DNA of 7,433 nt from JAIPEL01 sp050115795. GTDB lineage: Bacteria; Desulfobacterota; Desulfobacteria; Desulfobacterales; CAFBRK01. Location of the stretch: contig JASFPT010000210.1 of assembly GCA_050115795.1 (NCBI GenBank), forward strand, positions 1 to 7,433. Reading direction: 5' to 3'. Under the pieces are notes generated by a model. It worked only from the letters and a program-made list of their open reading frames with translations. It was not told where the DNA came from and made no database searches. The translations under genes were made by a program, and so were the position numbers. Below are positions 1 to 6,042 of this stretch, one piece after another (position 1 is the stretch's first letter; each line of letters starts with the position of its first letter).

Positions 1-77
1 GCTATTATCTGTTGCGTGGTACTCGACTCCGGAAGAAACAAGGAATACTGCCGAGAGAAGGTAATGGCGCTCACGGC

Positions 78-93
78 CCAAATCATGATTTGG
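78..93. repeat. Perfect 16-bp palindrome, possible operator
   Basis: The sequence CCAAATCATGATTTGG is identical to its own reverse complement over all 16 bases, with no spacer. Symmetry stops at both ends (C77 opposite C94). Perfect palindromes of this size between genes are often dimeric repressor sites. It lies about 60 bp upstream of promoter-like boxes and about 200 bp upstream of the cyclase remnant. No specific regulator can be named. A short self-complementary site of no function is the alternative. Confidence 0.4.
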
Positions 94-153
94 CAGGAAT
101 ACCGGAACCATTCCACTGCCTGATCCCCGGTCCCGATATACGATCTTGACATC

Positions 154-183
154 TTGCAAAATTTCGGTCTACGGAATTATTAT
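154..183 (+). promoter_or_regulatory. Possible sigma-70 promoter before cyclase remnant
   Basis: A -35-like TTGCAA (154-159) is followed after 18 bp by TATTAT (178-183), which matches the -10 consensus at five of six positions and sits in a strongly AT-rich run. A perfect TTGACA lies slightly upstream (146-151) but has no good -10 box at 16-18 bp. If active, this promoter originally served the cyclase gene and would now transcribe through its remnant into the outer-membrane protein gene, because no terminator is visible between them. Confidence 0.3.
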
Positions 184-290
184 ATTTTATACACCCTCCG
201 CCTGTACCGGATCACCGCGTTTTTCTGCGCTGAATCCAGAATCCTCCCTTCGAGCATTTCATTTGTCCACATATCGTTTCGGAGGTCGCC

Positions 291-446
291 ATGGCTGAAG
301 AAACCTATCACCGCAGACTCAGCCCCATTCTCAGTGCTGATGTCGCCGGCTACAGCCGCCTCATGCGGGACGATGAAGCAGCCACCGTCCGCACCCTGAC
401 CACCTGCCGTTTCTCTGGTGGAAAGTCATTGGAAAATTGGCGGTAA
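291..446 (+). pseudogene. 5' remnant of an adenylate/guanylate cyclase gene
   Basis: This 51-codon frame begins with a good start context (GGAGG five bases before the ATG). Its first 40 or so residues look like the N-terminus of class III adenylate/guanylate cyclase catalytic-domain proteins: MAEETYHRRLSPILSADVAG followed by YSRLMRDDEAATVRTL. The 'ILSADVAGYSRLM' stretch is the opening strand of the cyclase domain, and its Asp (residue 17) corresponds to the first metal-binding Asp of the family. Complete members are hundreds of residues long. Here similarity stops near base 410 (after ..TTCR), the frame continues with unrelated residues and ends at TAA 444-446. The catalytic domain is absent, so no cyclase activity is expected. 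I infer an internal deletion or rearrangement that joined the gene's 5' end to unrelated DNA in front of the outer-membrane protein gene. Translation of a short peptide remains possible. Confidence 0.75.
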
Positions 447-504
447 TCCCAAATGGAGGGAAAGGCGTTCTTTGATTCTGAAAGTCTAACGAAGGAGGAT
501 TGCC

Positions 505-1158
505 ATGACGATAAAACTGCGAACCATGGTTTTTCTGACCGTATGTATGTTTCTATGGCCTGCTGTCGCAAGTGGGGAGTGGTTCGGGGACGTATATCTG
601 GGGGGTCACAGCAGCCTGGCAGACGATACGGAGATCAAAGTCAACGGAAACCCCGTCAGAACCGTTTCCGATTCGGATACCGGCTGGATTTTTGGCGGAA
701 AGATCGGGTACTGGTTCGAACGCTATTCGTGGCTGGGGCTTGCAGGAGACGCGTCCTTTTCCGAGTTGAATCTTGATGACATCGATATCGGGGAGGGTTC
801 CATGTCCGCATTGGTTTTGGCCCGGTTACAATTGGGGGCCAGTGAAAAATTTCCAAAAGGAAGAATTCAACCCTACGCCGCCATCGGACCCGGAATTTTT
901 TATGGGGGGATGTCTGAATTCATACCGGAGGTGCCGCCCTTTGGCGGCGTTTTGGAAGATACCTATTTTGTACTGGGAATCGATGCCCGGGGAGGGGTGA
1001 CCGTTCTAATCGACGAAAGCTATGGTGTTTTTTTGGAATACGGATATAGAAGTTTCGCCCCCTCTTTTGAAAGTTATGCTTTTGGAGGGGGGAAAATTAC
1101 CTTCGAACCCACCATCGAAACTCATAACTTGGTACTTGGATTTACATGGAGGTGGTAA
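505..1158 (+). CDS. Outer-membrane beta-barrel protein (OmpA-like porin fold)
   Basis: This 217-residue protein most likely sits in the outer membrane as a small, probably eight-stranded barrel. The start at 505 is set by a strong ribosome binding site, AAGGAGG at 492-498, six bases before the ATG. Residues 1-24 form a signal peptide: a basic N-terminus (K4, R6), a hydrophobic core (MVFLTVCMFLW) and an AVA/ASG cleavage zone around residues 22-24. The mature part shows alternating aromatic/hydrophobic strands separated by Gly-rich and acidic loops (for example GWIFGGKIGYWF, PYAAIGPGIFYGG, GVFLEYGYRS). It ends in LVLGFTWRW, with the terminal aromatic residue typical of proteins recognised by the BAM assembly machinery. 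This matches the general 'outer membrane protein beta-barrel domain' group. Substrate or role cannot be read from the sequence. It has no dedicated promoter I can see and is followed by a strong terminator. Confidence 0.82.
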   Translation: MTIKLRTMVFLTVCMFLWPAVASGEWFGDVYLGGHSSLADDTEIKVNGNPVRTVSDSDTGWIFGGKIGYWFERYSWLGLAGDASFSELNLDDIDIGEGSMSALVLARLQLGASEKFPKGRIQPYAAIGPGIFYGGMSEFIPEVPPFGGVLEDTYFVLGIDARGGVTVLIDESYGVFLEYGYRSFAPSFESYAFGGGKITFEPTIETHNLVLGFTWRW

Positions 1159-1247
1159 ATTATTTTTGGGGCCAGGGTTGTCGGGAAAATCATGGATTCT
1201 AAAAGTTTTCGGCCTTCGTTCTTGACTGAAAGTAGATCCGAAAATCG

Positions 1248-1293
1248 AAAGCAAAAGAGGCGGCAGCCCGAAGGCTGCCGCCTCTTTTGCTTT
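1248..1293. terminator. Strong bidirectional intrinsic terminator
   Basis: A perfect 21-bp inverted repeat (1248-1268 paired with 1273-1293) encloses a CGAA tetraloop (1269-1272). The stem core is GC-rich (GGCGGCAGCC) and its outer ends are A-rich on the left and T-rich on the right, so both strands present a GC hairpin followed by a U-rich stretch. It lies 90 bp after the outer-membrane protein stop codon and about 33 bp after the thiolase stop codon on the other strand. It therefore probably ends both convergent transcription units. Confidence 0.9.
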
Positions 1294-1325
1294 GTCTCCA
1301 GCGCGGCAGCGCCGCGCTTTTATCT

Positions 1326-2504
1326 TTATTCACAGAGCTCGAACAGCGCCGCCGCTCCCATCCCCCCGCCCACGCACATCGACTCCACGCCGTATCTGAC
1401 CCCTTTGGCCCGCATGTTGGCCAGCAGCGTGGCGCAAAGCTTGGCACCGGTGCAGCCCAGCGGGTGGCCCAGGGCGATGGCCCCCCCGTGGATGTTGACT
1501 TTTTCCATGTCGATTCCCAGCTCCCGGATGCAGTACAGGGCCTGGGAGGCAAAGGCCTCGTTGATCTCGAACAGACCGACGTCCTGCAGCTTGACCCCTG
1601 CAATGTCGAGCAGCTTGGGGATCGCGTATCGCGGCCCGACGCCCATCTCGTCGGGCTTGACCCCTACGGTGGTGTAGCAGCGGACCTTGGCGATGGGCGA
1701 AACGCCCAGTTCCTTGACGGCCTTTTCGCTCATGATGACCGTGGCCGCCGCCCCGTCGGTGGTTTGGGAAGAGTTGCCCGCCGTCACGGTGCCGCCGGCC
1801 TTGAAAACCGGGTTCAGACCCGCCAGCCCGTCGACGGTGGTCTCCTCCCGGATGCCGTCGTCAAAATCCTGAAGAAAAGTCTCCCGTTTGAAGGTGCCGC
1901 CGGACTGCCGGACAAACCGGGCGGCCGGGGTCGGCACCAGCTCCGCGTAAAGCCCGTTTTTCTTGGCCTCGGCCGCCTTCATCTGGCTGTGGTAGGCGAA
2001 TTCGTCCTGATCCTGGCGGTTGATCCCGTAGCGCTCGGCGACGACTTCCGCCGTGATCCCCATGGAGGTGTAGAGGTCCGCATGGGCCTGGGTCCAGCGC
2101 GGGTGGGGACGGGGCATGTAACCGCCCATGGGAACATAGGTCATCGATTCGACCCCCCCGCCGATGGTGATGTCCGACCATCCGGCCATGACGCGCATCG
2201 CCGCGTCGACGATCGCCTCCAGCCCCGAGGCGCAGAAGCGGTTGACCGTGGCCCCGGAGGTTTCCTCCGGAAAGCCGGCGATCTGCGGCGCGATCCGACC
2301 GATGTTGAGCCCCTGTTCGGCCTCCGGAAAGGAGCAGCCGACCATGACGTCCTGCACCTGGGTCTTTTCCAGGTTCGGTGTGCGCTCCACGGCGGCCTCG
2401 AGGATGAAGGCGAGCAGGTCCTCGGGGCGGGTGTCCTTGAACGCTCCCTTGTTTCGCTTGCACCCGGGGGTTCTGACCGATGTGACGATATAGGCATCTC
2501 TCAT
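1326..2504 (-). CDS. fadA: 3-ketoacyl-CoA thiolase (acetyl-CoA acyltransferase)
   Basis: Thiolase of 392 residues, the usual family length. It is predicted to cleave 3-ketoacyl-CoA with CoA into acetyl-CoA and a shortened acyl-CoA, the last step of beta-oxidation, in the cytoplasm. The nucleophilic Cys91 lies in NRFCASGLEAI. The NEAFA motif is at 315-319, the catalytic His347 is in GHPLGCTGAK, and the second active-site Cys377 is in SMCVGGGMG. All key residues are present. The start ATG at 2504 has GGAGG (2513-2517, minus strand) eight bases upstream. The gene begins 46 bp after the dehydrogenase/hydratase stop and is presumably cotranscribed with it. Its partner makes a long- or medium-chain beta-oxidation thiolase more likely than a biosynthetic acetoacetyl-CoA thiolase, but chain-length preference cannot be read from sequence. 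Confidence 0.93.
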   Translation of the reverse strand: MRDAYIVTSVRTPGCKRNKGAFKDTRPEDLLAFILEAAVERTPNLEKTQVQDVMVGCSFPEAEQGLNIGRIAPQIAGFPEETSGATVNRFCASGLEAIVDAAMRVMAGWSDITIGGGVESMTYVPMGGYMPRPHPRWTQAHADLYTSMGITAEVVAERYGINRQDQDEFAYHSQMKAAEAKKNGLYAELVPTPAARFVRQSGGTFKRETFLQDFDDGIREETTVDGLAGLNPVFKAGGTVTAGNSSQTTDGAAATVIMSEKAVKELGVSPIAKVRCYTTVGVKPDEMGVGPRYAIPKLLDIAGVKLQDVGLFEINEAFASQALYCIRELGIDMEKVNIHGGAIALGHPLGCTGAKLCATLLANMRAKGVRYGVESMCVGGGMGAAALFELCE

Positions 2505-2550
2505 TGTTTGATCCTCCGTATGGAATCGCCGACAGAAGCGGCGCCCTTTT

Positions 2551-4956
2551 CTAGTTGCGCAGGGGCTTTCCGGTCTTGAGCATGTGCTCGACCCGCGCCC
2601 GTGTCTTGTCTTCCTTCCAGAAATCGACGAACGCCTCCCGCTCCAGCTTCAGGATCACCTCCTCTTCCACTTCGCTGTTGCCGCGGACCTCGCCCCCGCT
2701 GATCACATGGGCGATCCGCTTGGCCAGAAAGGCGTCGTATTCGGAAATGAACCGGCCCTGGAGCATGTTGTGGATCTCGCCGTTGATCATCCCCTGGGCG
2801 GTTTCCCCCAGCACCCGGACCTTCTTTTTCAGGGGCGGTGCATAGCCCGCCTCGGCCAGGCGCAGGACCTCTTTTTTGGCCTCTCCGATCAGGTAGTCCC
2901 GGTTGAAGACGATCCGGTCGTTGGGCCCCAAAAAGCCCTTGGCGCGGGCGTCGGCTGCGGAATTGGAGAACTGGGCCATGGCGATGTTCATGAACACCGG
3001 GACGAAGAACTTGGCCAGGTCGAAATCCTTGACCGCTGCCGGAACCCCCGACAAAAACTTTTTCCAGAGGTTCAGACAGCCCCCGCCGGCCGGCAGAAGC
3101 CCCACGCCGATTTCCACCAACCCCATGTACAGATCCGCATGGGCCACGATCCTGTCGGCGGCGCCGAGGCAGACCTCGCATCCGCCGCCAAGGGTCATAC
3201 CGTAGGGGGCGGCAACGATCGGGAAGTGGGCGTAGCGGGCCCGCTGGATGCCGCTTTGGGCGGTTTCCAGAAACGCGTCGATCTCGGCGTATTTCCCCTC
3301 CTGGGCCAGGCCGCCCATGTAGTACAGGTCGCCGCCGGCGGAAAACGCGCCGGGCATGCCGCCGGCCTGGTTTCCGATCACCAGGCCCGCTCCGTTTTTC
3401 TCCACGAAGTCGATGCCCTCTCCCATGAATTCGACGATTTCCCGGTTGATGGCGTTCATTCGGGTGTGAAATTCGATGCAGTAAACGTCGTCTCCCAGGT
3501 CGATCAGAGAAGCGGAGGGGCAGGACTTGACCACCTTCCCGGCGCTTCGAAGCGCCGACAGATAGATGATGTTGTCGCTGATCACTTCCGGCTTGTAGGT
3601 TTCGGCGGAAAAATCGTAGAAAAAGCGCTTTCCGTTTTCGGTCCGATAAAATGCGTCGTTTCCGTCTGCGAGCATCTTTTTGACCTTGTCCGGGACCGGG
3701 TAGCCGTCGGCTTCCATCTGTTGAACCGAATCGGCAAGGCCGATGGCATCCCAGGTTTCAAAGGGGCCCATTTCGAAGTTGAAGCCCCATTTCATGGCAT
3801 TGTCGATCTCAACGATCGTATCGGAGATCTCCGGGATGCGATTGGCCGCGTAGATCAGCCAGCTGGCCATCACCTTCCAGGCGAACCGGGCCCCCTTGTC
3901 GTCTCCGTAGACCACCGCGCGCATTTTCTCGGCCAGGGTCTTTGCCTTTTTGGCCTTCTGCAGGCAGTCGAAGGCCGGCGGATCGTAGGCGACGAATTCC
4001 AGGGTTGCCGGATCGATGACCTTCCGGACCTTTTGGCCGTCCTTGCCCTTCTCCTTTTTGTAGAAGCCGGCCCGGGTCTTGTTGCCCAGAAGCTTCTTTT
4101 CGATCATCTGTTCCACAAAGGACGGAATCTTGAAGCTTTCTCTTTGTTCGTCGTCTTTGACCAGGTCGTAGGTGTTTTTCGCCACGTGGGCCATGGTGTC
4201 GAGCCCCACCAGATCGGAGGTCTTGAACATGGCGGTCTTGGGCCGCCCCATGACCGGGCCGAACAGGGCGTCCACATCGGGGATCGTCAGCCCGTCTTCG
4301 ACCATGAGCTGCATTGCCTTGACGATGCCGTGGACCCCGACGCGGTTTCCCACGAAGTTGGGGGTGTCCTTGGCCCAGACAATCCCCTTGCCCAGGACCC
4401 GTTCCCCGAAATCGGCCATGAAGTCGAGCACCTCCGGGAGGGTCTCCTCTCCGGGGATGATCTCCAGCAGCTTCATGTAGCGGACCGGATTGAAGAAATG
4501 GGTTCCCAGAAACGACTGCTTGAATTCGACACCGAGATCCTCGGACATCGATTTGAGCGGGATTCCGGAGGTGTTGGTGGATACAACGGCCCCGGGTTTG
4601 CGGACCTTCTCCACCCGTGCCAGGAGGTCTTTTTTGATCTGGAGGTTTTCCACCACCACCTCCACGATCCAGTCGCAATCCGCCAGCTTGCCGAAATCGT
4701 CTTCCAGGTTGCCGATTTCGATCCGGGCCGCATCGTCCCAGGTCATAAACAGCGGGGGGTTGGACATCAGCGCATTGTCAAGCCCCTGCTTGGCGATCCG
4801 GTTCCGGGCCGCCGGGTCGCTTTTCTCCTTTTCTTTCAGGTCGGGCGGGACGATATCGAGCAGAAGCGTTCTTATGCCGGCTCCGGCCAGCAGCGCGGCG
4901 ATTCCGCCGCCCATGATCCCGGAACCGATGACTGCGGCTTTCGTGATTTTTCGCAT
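2551..4956 (-). CDS. fadN: 3-hydroxyacyl-CoA dehydrogenase/enoyl-CoA hydratase fusion (FadN type)
   Basis: Bifunctional beta-oxidation enzyme of 801 residues. The hydratase half adds water to 2-enoyl-CoA; the dehydrogenase half oxidises the L-3-hydroxyacyl-CoA with NAD+. The dehydrogenase comes first: a Rossmann motif GSGIMGGG at 11-18 with Asp34 as the likely ribose ligand, Ser130 in NTSGIP, then the catalytic His153/Glu165 pair and Asn156 in THFFNP...KLLE. C-terminal dehydrogenase domains follow at about 197-300 and 355-450. The crotonase-fold hydratase occupies about 483-690, with the oxyanion-hole stretch AFSAGGDL (537-544) and both expected catalytic acids, Glu594 (GGGCE) and Glu615 (GLVEIG). 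This order (dehydrogenase then hydratase) is that of Bacillus FadN, the reverse of E. coli FadB, and the length is close to FadN. The ATG at 4956 has AGGAGG (4965-4970, minus strand) eight bases upstream. It is first in an operon with the thiolase. Confidence 0.92.
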   Translation of the reverse strand: MRKITKAAVIGSGIMGGGIAALLAGAGIRTLLLDIVPPDLKEKEKSDPAARNRIAKQGLDNALMSNPPLFMTWDDAARIEIGNLEDDFGKLADCDWIVEVVVENLQIKKDLLARVEKVRKPGAVVSTNTSGIPLKSMSEDLGVEFKQSFLGTHFFNPVRYMKLLEIIPGEETLPEVLDFMADFGERVLGKGIVWAKDTPNFVGNRVGVHGIVKAMQLMVEDGLTIPDVDALFGPVMGRPKTAMFKTSDLVGLDTMAHVAKNTYDLVKDDEQRESFKIPSFVEQMIEKKLLGNKTRAGFYKKEKGKDGQKVRKVIDPATLEFVAYDPPAFDCLQKAKKAKTLAEKMRAVVYGDDKGARFAWKVMASWLIYAANRIPEISDTIVEIDNAMKWGFNFEMGPFETWDAIGLADSVQQMEADGYPVPDKVKKMLADGNDAFYRTENGKRFFYDFSAETYKPEVISDNIIYLSALRSAGKVVKSCPSASLIDLGDDVYCIEFHTRMNAINREIVEFMGEGIDFVEKNGAGLVIGNQAGGMPGAFSAGGDLYYMGGLAQEGKYAEIDAFLETAQSGIQRARYAHFPIVAAPYGMTLGGGCEVCLGAADRIVAHADLYMGLVEIGVGLLPAGGGCLNLWKKFLSGVPAAVKDFDLAKFFVPVFMNIAMAQFSNSAADARAKGFLGPNDRIVFNRDYLIGEAKKEVLRLAEAGYAPPLKKKVRVLGETAQGMINGEIHNMLQGRFISEYDAFLAKRIAHVISGGEVRGNSEVEEEVILKLEREAFVDFWKEDKTRARVEHMLKTGKPLRN

Positions 4957-4992
4957 CTTGGCTTCCTCCTGACGGTTGAAGGTCTCAATATG

Positions 4993-5010
4993 AATGAATG
5001 CTCATTCATT
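4993..5010. promoter_or_regulatory. FadR-like (TetR family) operator upstream of fadN
   Basis: Perfect 8-bp arms AATGAATG and CATTCATT are separated by CT. Read from 4991, the sequence TGAATGAATGCTCATTCA agrees at all but one position with the FadR box reported for Bacillus subtilis as I recall it (TGAATGAMTANTCATTCA). That regulator is a TetR-family repressor released by long-chain acyl-CoA. The site is 37 bp upstream of the fadN start and overlaps the predicted -10 region, the place expected for a repressor. No regulator gene is in the window, so the cognate protein is inferred. Confidence 0.75.
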
Positions 5011-5034
5011 ACGATAGACCGGCGTCCATGTCAA
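5006..5034 (-). promoter_or_regulatory. Predicted sigma-70 promoter of the fadN-fadA operon
   Basis: On the minus strand a perfect -35 box TTGACA (5029-5034) is followed after 17 bp by TAATGA (5006-5011). The latter is a poor -10 match that keeps only the leading TA. The overlap of this -10 region with the palindromic operator fits repression by steric block. The transcript would carry a leader of roughly 45 nt containing the ribosome binding site. The weak -10 leaves the exact start uncertain. Confidence 0.5.
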
Positions 5035-5165
5035 GGAAAAATCGACCCCAGGCCCCATCGGATAAAAATATTTTACATTTATTATCATATATTTATAAAA
5101 ATATCAGAGGACTCTTGAAAGTTTGCCAAACCTTTCGCCGGTTTGCGGTAATCCGATTCTGCGAT

Positions 5166-5181
5166 ATGAATTTCTATTCAT
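5166..5181. promoter_or_regulatory. Second, weaker TGAAT/ATTCA palindrome
   Basis: ATGAAT and ATTCAT flank the spacer TTCT. The outer words are the same as in the FadR-like site at 4993-5010, but the half-site spacing is shorter and the inner GAATG repeat is missing. It lies about 20 bp upstream of the candidate promoter of the plus-strand operon. It could be a degenerate or unrelated site; AT-rich words of this length also arise by chance. Confidence 0.25.
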
Positions 5182-5199
5182 TTGCATCGGGAAGTCTGC

Positions 5200-5228
5200 T
5201 TGATCCCCCTGCCGGAGTTTCGTATACA
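5200..5228 (+). promoter_or_regulatory. Candidate promoter of the MBL hydrolase-DHH operon
   Basis: TTGATC (5200-5205) and TATACA (5223-5228) are separated by exactly 17 bp, each matching four of six consensus positions. It would give a leader of about 80 nt before the ATG at 5316. No better-spaced pair was seen closer to the gene. Confidence 0.35.
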
Positions 5229-5315
5229 GAAAAGCAGAGCACAGAATCCAGAAGTCAGAACCTGGAATGTAAAGAGCAGCAAACCGCATAAACAGGCTTG
5301 CTTAAGGGAAGTCAG

Positions 5316-6029
5316 ATGCAACAATATACGATCCATCCTCTGGCGGTAGGCATCAACGAAACCGATCAGGGCGTCATGACCTACCTCCGGGACTACGGCA
5401 AGCGGATCCTGCTGCCGATCTATGTGTTCTACATCCGGGGTGGCGGCAAGCACATCCTCGTCGACACGGGCCTGGAACAGTTCGTGGTCCCGGAAGGGGC
5501 CGAGGCGGCTTGCGGCTTTCCGATCCGGGAGTTCGACGAGGCCCTGGCCCAGGTGGGCATCAGCGCCCCAGAGGTCGATGTGATCATCCACACCCACCTG
5601 CACAACGACCACTGCGAAAACGACTGTCTGTGCCCGGATGCGAAGGTGTATGTGCAGGCCCGGGAGATGGCCTTTTTTCGCGATCCGCACCCGATCGACC
5701 ACCGGTACTACCCGGACGTGCTCGACGGGATGGACGTGATCGAGGTCGACGGCGATGCGGAGCTGTTCGACGGAATTGAAGTCCTGTTGACCCCGGGACA
5801 CACGGTCGGTGGCCAGACCGTCTCGGTCAACACCGGGGCCGGGCGGGCCATGATCACCGGGTTTTGCTGCAATGACCGAAATTTTCCGGCAAACGGGCCG
5901 GCAGTGGCCCCGGGCGTCCACATCGACGTGCGGGAGGCCTACGATTCGGCCCAGAAGGTTCGTCAGATGGCCGACATTCTGATCCCGCTGCATGACATCG
6001 CCGTGGGAAGAAACGAGTCGATCGGATAG
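5316..6029 (+). CDS. Metallo-beta-lactamase-fold hydrolase, N-acyl-homoserine-lactonase-like
   Basis: A 237-residue cytoplasmic protein (no signal peptide) of the metallo-beta-lactamase superfamily, closest in layout to the AiiA-like lactonase group. It has an N-terminal substrate-side segment, a strand HILVDTGL (46-53), the metal motif HLHNDH (residues 94-99), a third ligand His162 in TPGHTVGGQ, and a last His226 in IPLHD. The Asp that normally bridges the two metals (and the Tyr near it in AiiA) is not evident: the corresponding stretch reads MITGFCCNDRNF (179-190). A lactone or ester substrate is plausible, but quorum-signal cleavage is unproven. I chose ATG 5316, preceded by AAGGGA (5304-5309); an in-frame TTG at 5298 would add six residues but has no ribosome binding site. 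It is first in a probable operon, 13 nt before the DHH gene, divergent from the beta-oxidation operon. Confidence 0.83.
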   Translation: MQQYTIHPLAVGINETDQGVMTYLRDYGKRILLPIYVFYIRGGGKHILVDTGLEQFVVPEGAEAACGFPIREFDEALAQVGISAPEVDVIIHTHLHNDHCENDCLCPDAKVYVQAREMAFFRDPHPIDHRYYPDVLDGMDVIEVDGDAELFDGIEVLLTPGHTVGGQTVSVNTGAGRAMITGFCCNDRNFPANGPAVAPGVHIDVREAYDSAQKVRQMADILIPLHDIAVGRNESIG

Positions 6030-6042
6030 GGGCTTTTTGGCC

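Larger units (their letters stand above)
1..290. other. Left-end region with no convincing gene
   Basis: The three plus-strand frames close at about base 64 (TAA), 121-123 (TGA) and near 149 (TGA). None of the short open stretches running in from the left edge resembles a protein family I recognise. A fragment of an upstream gene's 3' end (frame 1, up to the TGA at 121) cannot be excluded. The stretch contains a perfect palindrome (78-93), an AT-rich segment with promoter-like boxes (154-183), and the ribosome binding site of the cyclase remnant (GGAGG at 281-285). Confidence 0.5.
5035..5315. other. Divergent intergenic region between fadN and the hydrolase operon
   Basis: There is no gene in this stretch. 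Bases 5060-5104 are extremely AT-rich and contain two direct copies of ATAAAAATAT (5062-5071 and 5095-5104, 33 bp apart), which could act as UP-element-like or bend-prone DNA for either divergent promoter. Around 5121-5145 there are alternating GTTTG/CAAAC words (GTTTGCCAAAC, then CAAACC-N7-GGTTTG) that could form small alternative hairpins. No riboswitch or small RNA gene can be recognised. Confidence 0.5.

Noticed and set aside
154..399. 81-codon open frame at the left end
   Set aside because: It overlaps the promoter-like region and runs out of frame through the recognisable cyclase remnant; no start signal or family similarity.
2528..2542. GCCG-N7-CGGC hairpin between fadN and fadA
   Set aside because: Only four base pairs, no T-tract, and the two genes appear to form one operon; too weak to call an attenuator or terminator.
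1287..2579. Long plus-strand open frame (430 codons) opposite the thiolase gene
   Set aside because: It is antisense to a clear thiolase with all catalytic residues, has no ribosome binding site or family resemblance, and is explained by GC-rich codon use in the real gene.
2584..5118. Very long plus-strand open frame (844 codons) opposite the fadN gene
   Set aside because: It mirrors the 801-residue fusion enzyme; the translation is His/Gly/Asp-rich low-information sequence with no recognisable domain, and it would run through the fadN promoter and operator.
5298..5315. TTG at 5298 as start of the MBL hydrolase
   Set aside because: There is no ribosome binding site at suitable distance, and the putative site AAGGGA lies between this TTG and the ATG at 5316, favouring the ATG.
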